Assembly: GCA_963840425.1 (NCBI GenBank)
Contig: CAWIYZ010000015.1
Span: forward strand, 62,001 to 126,000
DNA length: 64,000 nucleotides
Direction: 5' to 3'
Source of the DNA: CADEFX01 sp963840425
GTDB taxonomy: Bacteria > Pseudomonadota > Alphaproteobacteria > Rhizobiales > Hyphomicrobiaceae
Shown here: piece after piece, positions 63,673 through 64,000 of the stretch
How the letters are laid out: each line of letters begins with the position of its first letter
How positions within the stretch are numbered: the first letter of the stretch is position 1
Notes under the pieces: model-generated
Seen by the model: only the letters and a program-made list of their open reading frames with translations
Told to the model about the DNA's origin: nothing
Database searches by the model: none
Made by a program: the position numbers and the translations under genes

Positions 63673-63954
63673 ATGGCGCAAAGGGGGGTTGGCAAGGCAA
63701 AGAGGCGGGTGCCGAGGGCCAATGCCCCGGTCGGCCGGCCTCCAGCGCCCGCAACAAGCGAGCGCGATGCGGCAACTGCGGCCAATTCCGACGTCCGTGA
63801 GCGTATCCGGCTGCTCGAGGCGGAGTTGGCCAAAGCAAAGAGTGAATTGGCGGCGGCGCTGGCTCGCAACAAGGTTCTGGAAGACAACCAGGAGCAGGTG
63901 CGCAACCGGATTGATTGGGTCATCAACTCTCTGCATAACCTCATGGACGAGTGA
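63673..63954 (+). CDS. Small coiled-coil protein
   Basis: 93 aa. A basic N-terminus (KAKRRVPRANAPVGRPP) precedes a long heptad helix (VRERIRLLEAELAKAKSELAAALARNKVL, in part) and a conserved-looking end DWVINSLHNLMDE. Resembles the small cell-division-linked proteins of this clade that stand near gap and tkt (DUF4164/ZapA neighbourhood), but I cannot assign the family. Confidence 0.65.
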   Translation: MAQRGVGKAKRRVPRANAPVGRPPAPATSERDAATAANSDVRERIRLLEAELAKAKSELAAALARNKVLEDNQEQVRNRIDWVINSLHNLMDE

Positions 63955-64000
63955 CGGCTGATTCGCCGGAAGTGCTTTCGAAGGCGGCGGGGGCATGGGT

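Overview
The window is one continuous stretch of a high-GC alphaproteobacterial chromosome, most likely of the order Hyphomicrobiales (Hyphomicrobium/Rhodoplanes-like). Evidence for this is an RcdA-family CtrA-degradation regulator, a DUF1192 protein, a COQ9/TetR-like protein, the prs-lipoprotein-pgeF-methyltransferase-lgt block, the moaE-moaD-pgsA block and many GTG starts. No rRNA, tRNA, CRISPR array, phage gene or transposase was found.

Layout. 0.4-13 kb is a urea-use superoperon on the + strand: urtABCDE (urea ABC importer) behind a good sigma-54 promoter, then ureD, ureA, an HD hydrolase, a HupE/UreJ nickel permease, ureB, a secreted SnoaL-like protein, ureC, ureE, ureF and ureG. A 65-aa frame of unknown function sits between urtD and urtE. 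13-22 kb is housekeeping: prs, a lipoprotein, pgeF, an NDUFAF7-like methyltransferase, lgt, ubiK, ybjN, proC, a TetR/COQ9-like gene and csaA. 22-31 kb holds a MarR/OmpR/EnvZ-like regulatory block, ilvE, two small secreted Cys-rich proteins, an orphan peptide-binding protein, an HD protein, a PilZ protein and a D-2-hydroxyacid dehydrogenase. 31-39 kb is a redox/catabolic cluster: phytoene-dehydrogenase-like FAD protein, NtaA-type monooxygenase with its flavin reductase, GMC oxidoreductase, SDR and amidase. 39-50 kb has a repeat-rich gap, a gluconate module (gnd, gntK), moaE/moaD/pgsA, an aminotransferase, an ABC exporter, rpmE, a HTH regulator and rcdA. 50-64 kb has a HAD phosphatase, a degenerate EAL protein, a TerC protein with an unusual C-terminus, a MotA/OmpA-like channel pair, an inositol monophosphatase, a Sel1 protein, a ThiE-like protein, class I aldolase, an ARPP-1 (DUF6569) protein and gap.

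The least ordinary content is non-coding. Two related palindromic repeat families (A and B, each about 70-82 bp, ending in CTAG) form composite A-spacer-B units at four sites, plus a collapsed tandem copy and a half copy. They lie at gene edges, and one supplies the stop codon of the NtaA-like gene. Two further dispersed palindromic families occur. Two structured regions ending in intrinsic terminators look like small RNAs, at 31.0 kb (+) and 50.3 kb (-).

Seven otherwise conserved genes are each broken by single-base insertions, never deletions. This reads as sequencing or assembly error more than decay, so they are annotated as whole genes with a probable frameshift.
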